Below, one piece after another: positions 7,192-10,445 of a stretch of 10,445 bases of DNA (positions within the stretch are counted from its first letter, which is position 1; every line of letters starts with the position of its first letter). Made by a program: the position numbers and the translations under genes. Source of the stretch: Cyclostephanos tholiformis. Lineage: Eukaryota > Bacillariophyta > Thalassiosirophyceae > Thalassiosirales > Thalassiosiraceae. The DNA lies in contig JALLPB010001281.1 of NCBI GenBank assembly GCA_036939975.1, forward strand, positions 1-10,445. Reading direction: 5' to 3'. The notes under the pieces are model-generated. The model was not told the origin of the DNA. It made no database searches and was given only the letters and a program-made list of their open reading frames with translations.

Positions 7192-7334
7192 AGGCAAATT
7201 AGGCAATCAGGCAAAATTCTGGCAAAATGGCAAAATTTTGGCATCGTGGCAAAAATCTGGCAACCTGGCAAAAACAACATAAAAACTAATACATAAATCA
7301 GGCAATCAGGCAAGATTCAGGCAATCTGGCAAAC
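7192..7334 (+). repeat. Irregular array of 13 GGCA-headed short units
   Basis: Thirteen GGCA motifs occur, mostly spaced 8-11 bases apart, with bodies such as AATCA, AAAATTCT and AAAATCT. A longer GGCAATCAGGCAA-RATTC block occurs near 7203 and again near 7302, separated by a 34-base unit. Only the GGCA head is near invariant. Its spacing is close to one helical turn. Confidence 0.75.
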
Positions 7335-7539
7335 AATTTTCTCTAAATAATTTACCCAGGCCTATTGTCTGTTGCAAGATGTTCACATGACTGACAGTTT
7401 ACTGCTCTTTACAATATTGCCTGACAGAGAAACTATTATTCCTTTGATCTTGATCCATTCTGTTGATCAGATGCATTTCAAGATTTACGGAAAATGGCCT
7501 CCCGGACATATTTTTTTCAATGGGATGGATAATTTTTTG
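7335..7539. other. Spacer, no gene supported
   Basis: An open plus-strand frame (7372-7608) crosses this stretch and the inverted repeats that follow, but has no recognisable motif. Confidence 0.35.
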
Positions 7540-7705
7540 AGAAATGGTCATTTTTTTGCAATTTATCGGTTCCGCGAGGCAAATCCGTCATCGCAAAAAC
7601 AGATGTGACGCCAAATATTTAAAATGACCGATTTTCTATAATGCCACATTCCATTCCCAAAAAAACACAACTTTCCACTGTTTTTTTGTGTATTATAGAA
7701 AAAAT
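7540..7705. repeat. Two overlapping inverted repeats sharing one arm
   Basis: AGAAATGGTCATTTT (7540-7554) is inverted at 7621-7637 (AAAATGACCGATTTTCT, two-base indel and one mismatch). The end of that second arm, ATTTTCTATAAT (7631-7642), is inverted again at 7692-7705 (ATTATAGAAAAAAT). The middle arm can therefore pair left or right, but not with both arms fully at once. It may be two nested small foldback elements. Confidence 0.5.
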
Positions 7706-8340
7706 TTCATGTGTTATAAAAAATCAGGCATTATATGTAATTGGACAAAAACACAGCTTGTCTCACAAGTAGCCGTGAGTGCAACTACCGTGGTGTATGA
7801 TGGTCTGGAAATTCTCTGTGCATTAGCGCCGAATACAGAGTTATGCTTACATGTATGTAATAGGAGAAGTATCACTCCTCCCCCTCTCCGAGAGGGCCTG
7901 GGAAGGCAACAAAGCCAACCCAAGGGGTTTTCTTCCCTCATACCTTTCCTGTCATAATCGCTAGTTGCCAGACTGGTGTCCTATGTAAGACATACTCTGT
8001 CTTTCTTGTAATCTCTATTGAGCCTCAAATTTCGAGCCAAAAAGATACCTCTCAACCTAGACAAGTGCGTCTAAATGCATCCATTGTTGTTTTTGTTCAA
8101 GCCCTTGACAAGCAAACTCCACTATCATCATAAACCTCAACCAAAAGACCAGCATACGCATGCAAAAAATCTTCAAATGCTTCAAGTAAATCATATAAGA
8201 CCTTCTTATTACATCGATACACATTGTCATATCATTTGGTGTCATTTTTGTGCTGGCGACCATGTCATTTTTGTGACGTGGCATTACGAATGCATTACCA
8301 TCATTTTGGGGGGGCTCGGGCTTGATTGACAAAGCCCAAT
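7706..8340. other. No gene supported
   Basis: Short frames on both strands lack recognisable domains. A minus-strand stop-to-stop frame at 8100-8231 has a protein-like composition but only 44 codons and no start. A duplicated TGTCATTTTTGTG motif occurs near 8241 and 8264. Confidence 0.4.
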
Positions 8341-8380
8341 CTGATTTTTGGGGCCTGCTGGCAACCTTGATCAAAATCAG
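8341..8380. repeat. Perfect 8 bp inverted repeat
   Basis: CTGATTTT (8341-8348) and AAAATCAG (8373-8380) flank a 24-base loop, just upstream of the dyad array. Confidence 0.5.
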
Positions 8381-8446
8381 GTCTCTGGATACCTTTTTCT
8401 TTGTGCCGGCTTCTTGCTCTTGATATTTGATTGCCGGCATTTTGTG

Positions 8447-8837
8447 GACCACATTTGGTTGGAGTCTGCTGCATGACAAGTCCTCCACGTGGGGTAAAAT
8501 TCATGACCACATTTGGTCAAAGTCCTCTGAGAGACAAAGTCCTCCAAAGAGGGGCAAATATTTGGACCACATTTGGTCGAAGTCTGCTGTGTGACAAAGT
8601 CCTCCAATGAGGGACAAATGTTTGGACCACATTTGGTCAAAATCCGCTGTGTGACAAAGTCCTCCAACAAGGGGCAAATGTTTGGACCATATATGGTCAA
8701 TATCCACTGTGTGACGCAGTCCTCTGATGAGGGGCAAATTTTTTTGGACCAAAATTTGGTCAATATCCGCTGTGTGATATACTCTTTTGCTATATTTGGC
8801 TCTTGTCTGCTGTGACATTTTTCGACCACATTTGGTC
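8447..8837 (+). repeat. 60 bp tandem array, each unit with a GACCA...TGGTC dyad
   Basis: Dyads start at 8447, 8505, 8565, 8625, 8685, 8747 and 8824, giving intervals of 58, 60, 60, 60, 62 and 77 bases. The usual dyad is GACCACATTTGGTC. Two units have perfectly symmetric centres: GACCATATATGGTC (8685) and GACCAAAATTTGGTC (8747). The rest of the unit carries GTGTGACAAAGTCCTCC and GGGGCAAAT. Because the unit is a multiple of three, frames on both strands stay open as 20-residue peptide repeats. I do not treat these as genes. Confidence 0.9.
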
Positions 8838-8901
8838 ACCACGTCGTTTTATTGACAATTAATACTCATGCTCAAGCATTCATTACTAAAACAATTTCAG
8901 C
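8838..8901 (+). other. Possible 3' splice-site region before the broken gene
   Basis: TTACTAAAACAATTTCAG ends at 8900, two bases before an ATG. TACTAAA resembles a branch point and ACAATTTCAG a 3' splice site. An upstream exon was not identified, so this may be coincidence in AT-rich DNA. Confidence 0.3.
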
Positions 8902-9335
8902 ATGAGCAACACTACCATTACCACCTACATGGCATCCTTCCCTAAGAGGCCCAATCTCACGGGAAAACTGGACCAGGTCTCCTGAACTTTATGGACCACT
9001 TGATTGGGGGAATCAGGGCCGGGACCATCGCATCCACCAGTACTGTTAGTCCAGGTTTTCAAAATCTCCAGTACCTTTATGCCCCCAAGCTGCACTGCAA
9101 CTTAGCTGGAACACTGATTGCCATTGTGGGAAACTTCTCAGACAAGCCGGGCAAGTTCACCATGATCAAGATCAATGTGGCATCCATTCGTGATTTTCTC
9201 CACTTCAAGGATCAAAAGAAGATGGATGCTACTTTCACTCAGAGCAATATTATCCCTACCGATTGGCTAGCCGGTACTATTTGGGCAGAATCCAAAGATC
9301 AATCATTGGAACTTGTCAAGCTTGGTCGTACCTAA
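8902..9335 (+). pseudogene. Broken protein-coding gene, first part; product unknown
   Basis: An ATG at 8902 opens 27 codons (MSNTTITTYMASFPKRPNLT...) that stop at 8983-8985. From 8946 the frame one base back is open to the TAA at 9333-9335 and reads as ordinary globular protein, with mixed hydrophobic and charged residues and many codons ending in C (GAC, ATC, TTC, AAG). Segments include GTLIAIVGNFSDKPGKFTMI and DWLAGTIWAES. The frame change lies between 8946 and 8982. An alternative is a 95-base phase-0 intron from GTCTCC (8977) to CTCCAG (9071), but its donor is weak and the frame inside is itself open and protein-like, so a frameshift is the simpler reading. I do not recognise the family. 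No signal peptide or catalytic motif is visible. Confidence 0.55.
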
Positions 9336-9441
9336 GAGGGGTAGAGTAGGTACATAGGTGTACCTTAAGTTAATATAAAGAGTAGATCAGGTTTACTCTT
9401 CCACTAAACCCTGAGTCAAAAGTCCTTGGCTCAGTGGTTAG
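9336..9441. other. Non-coding interruption between the two gene parts
   Basis: The stretch is AT-rich and carries two small inverted pairs: AGGTAC/GTACCT (9348-9365), and AGAGTA with TACTCT just downstream. It includes TGGCTCAGTGGTTAGG near 9427, which resembles a Pol III A box but has no B box at a suitable distance. It could be an intron or a small insertion. Confidence 0.35.
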
Positions 9442-9827
9442 GCAACCTTTTATCCGCCACTGCACTGGCCTAACCCAACATGGCCTTACTTTAGACCTCC
9501 TTGTGAAAACCAGTTTACACCGGTGGAAATCAGTGGTCATCCCTCCATCAACCTTTTCCCCCACTCTGTTGACAACACCATTGGTATGCACAACACCATT
9601 TTTGGTCTCTTTGATATTATGCTGAAGAAGCCAGATGATGGAACAAGCTTTAGCAAAAAAACTGTCCTCATTGATGACAACAAGTGTGACTAGATATTGT
9701 TTGAGCTTGAGCGGCTCAAGTCAGTGATGCCACATTGGTCATCCAAAGACGCCTCAAGGTTTTGAGCTGCATTCTTGGGGAGGTTTGCTTCAGTAGCCAT
9801 GCAAATCATGACCTTACCCCCATCTAG
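9442..9827 (+). pseudogene. Broken protein-coding gene, second part; product unknown
   Basis: A frame open from 9442 becomes protein-like by about 9500 (VEISGHPSINLFPHSVDNTI, later FGLFDIMLKKPDDGTSFSKK) and meets a TAG at 9691-9693. The same frame continues protein-like past the stop (ILFELERLK) to a TGA at 9763-9765. From 9711 another frame is open and protein-like (TLVIQRRLKVLSCILGEVCF) to the TAG at 9825-9827. One in-frame stop plus one frame change therefore interrupt what looks like a single former coding region. Same strand, similar codon style and closeness suggest it continues the first part, but this is inference. The family is not recognised. Confidence 0.5.
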
Positions 9828-10322
9828 ATCATTTGCATCATAATATTACCATTTTTATCAATATCATCAAGTGTTTTTATTTTATGTAATTAAGCCAGTC
9901 TATCTACATCTAAATTTTCACAATTTCGTACCAGTCACATCTAAGATTGCTTCTTGCTTGTTCATGTCATCTCATTGCATCTCATCATTGCATCCATCAT
10001 CACATCATGTCATTGCATCATGTCATCATGTCCCCTCTGCCTCTCAATGGGCACATTTGCTGCTCATTGCATTGCATCGGGTCACTCGTTGCCTTGTGCT
10101 ATTACCCCACTGTCTCTCAGTTGGTTGTTGATTTTTCCTCTTTGCCCCCTTGACCCCTATTGCACCTGCATCATTTGGTCGGTTGTCGTGTTCCACAAAT
10201 GCATTGAATTTAAGCTCTAATCACATCACATCATGTTGCTTCAACTATGTCAACATCAATGATCCACATAATAACTAGACTCCTCTTCTCCCCCCCCAAT
10301 GTTGTCATTGGGATCTGAGGGC
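9828..10322. repeat. CAT-rich low-complexity sequence, no gene
   Basis: Imperfect CATCA, CATTG and ATGTCAT words dominate from about 9960 to 10110, followed by mixed sequence and a run of seven C near 10291. Open plus-strand frames here are a by-product of the composition. Confidence 0.6.
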
Positions 10323-10445
10323 TGACCTAGGCTGGTGGATAACTTTTCCCCTGAAATGAAATAAACAAGTGAATATAAAGTGGCATGTGTTTCAGGTCAG
10401 GAAGAGAAAATTATGAGCTTATTTTAATGCTTTAAAAATGAAGTG
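10323..10445 (-). repeat. Right terminal inverted repeat
   Basis: This is the reverse complement of 16-134. The outer block is 10405-10445, ending TTTAAAAATGAAGTG, and the inner block is 10323-10355, starting TGACCTAGG. The window stops inside or exactly at the end of the repeat. If the left copy truly begins at base 6, the next ten bases beyond this window should read GATCACCCTG. Confidence 0.9.

Larger units (their letters stand above)
16..10445. mobile_element. Candidate ~10.4 kb element bounded by long terminal inverted repeats
   Basis: The first ~120 bases of this span are an inverted copy of the last ~123 bases, so the window behaves as one inverted-repeat-bounded unit. Between the ends I see tandem arrays, a direct-repeat pair, foldbacks and one decayed gene, but no DDE transposase, tyrosine recombinase, reverse transcriptase, helicase or DNA polymerase motif. 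The superfamily cannot be fixed. Ends read as CACTTC would resemble CACTA-type (CMC) elements. If the true left end is CAGGGTGATC at base 6, it would resemble hAT or Tc1/mariner ends. No target-site duplication can be tested because the right copy runs to the last base. A linear plasmid or an assembly artefact at contig ends are alternatives. Confidence 0.55.

Noticed and set aside
7372..7608. Plus-strand open frame of 78 codons
   Set aside because: It overlaps the inverted-repeat block and AT-rich runs, and shows no family resemblance.
8100..8231. Minus-strand stop-to-stop frame with protein-like composition
   Set aside because: It has only 44 codons, no start, no splice signals and no recognisable motif.
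8447..8837. 60 bp repeats as a CRISPR array or a repeat-protein gene
   Set aside because: There are no unique spacers. The peptide repeats are open on both strands simply because the unit is a multiple of three.
9427..9445. A-box-like TGGCTCAGTGGTTAGG, possible SINE or tRNA start
   Set aside because: No B box follows at a suitable distance and no cloverleaf can be formed.

Overview
This is a gene-poor, repeat-rich stretch of what looks like eukaryotic nuclear DNA. It shows no bacterial gene density, no operons and no ribosome-binding-site pattern. It has many microsatellites and minisatellites, homopolymer G, A and T runs, mixed AT-rich and CpG-rich blocks, splice-acceptor-like motifs and only decayed coding remnants. 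A filamentous fungus (perhaps a basidiomycete with a large repetitive genome) fits, but I recognise no marker gene, so the host assignment is weak.

The main large-scale fact is that the two ends of the window are inverted copies of each other: 16-134 pairs with the reverse complement of 10323-10445. The outer 40 bases are identical apart from one indel. An inner 33-base block is about 91% identical, and a poorly matching spacer lies between the two blocks. The whole window therefore reads as the interior of one roughly 10.4 kb element with long terminal inverted repeats. No transposase, integrase or polymerase is recognisable inside, so if it is mobile it is probably non-autonomous or decayed.

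Layout. 16-134: left terminal inverted repeat. 135-1377: AT-rich sequence with a hairpin (812-860) and two copies of a dispersed repeat (935-1074, 1103-1250). 1378-1630 and 4020-4272: a 97% identical 253 bp direct-repeat pair, resembling LTRs, that encloses nested tandem arrays. These are a 31 bp family (1738-2001), a 29 bp CpG-rich family (2221-2520), a 47 bp family carrying a dyad (3488-3661) and an 11 bp family (3868-3948). A third copy of the dispersed repeat follows at 4287-4353. 4354-6850: low-complexity and AT-rich sequence without a credible gene. 6857-6955: a foldback ending its inner stem with a T9 run. 7192-7334: an irregular array of 13 GGCA motifs. 7540-7705: overlapping inverted repeats. 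8447-8837: a 60 bp tandem array in which every unit carries an interrupted palindrome. 8902-9827: a broken protein-coding gene on the plus strand, with frame changes and a stop, product not recognised. 9828-10322: CAT-rich filler. 10323-10445: right terminal inverted repeat.

No intact gene can be supported, so nothing can be said about genes working together. The features most worth following are the bounding inverted repeats, the two dyad-bearing arrays, the CpG-biased divergence of the direct-repeat pair and the unidentified pseudogene.
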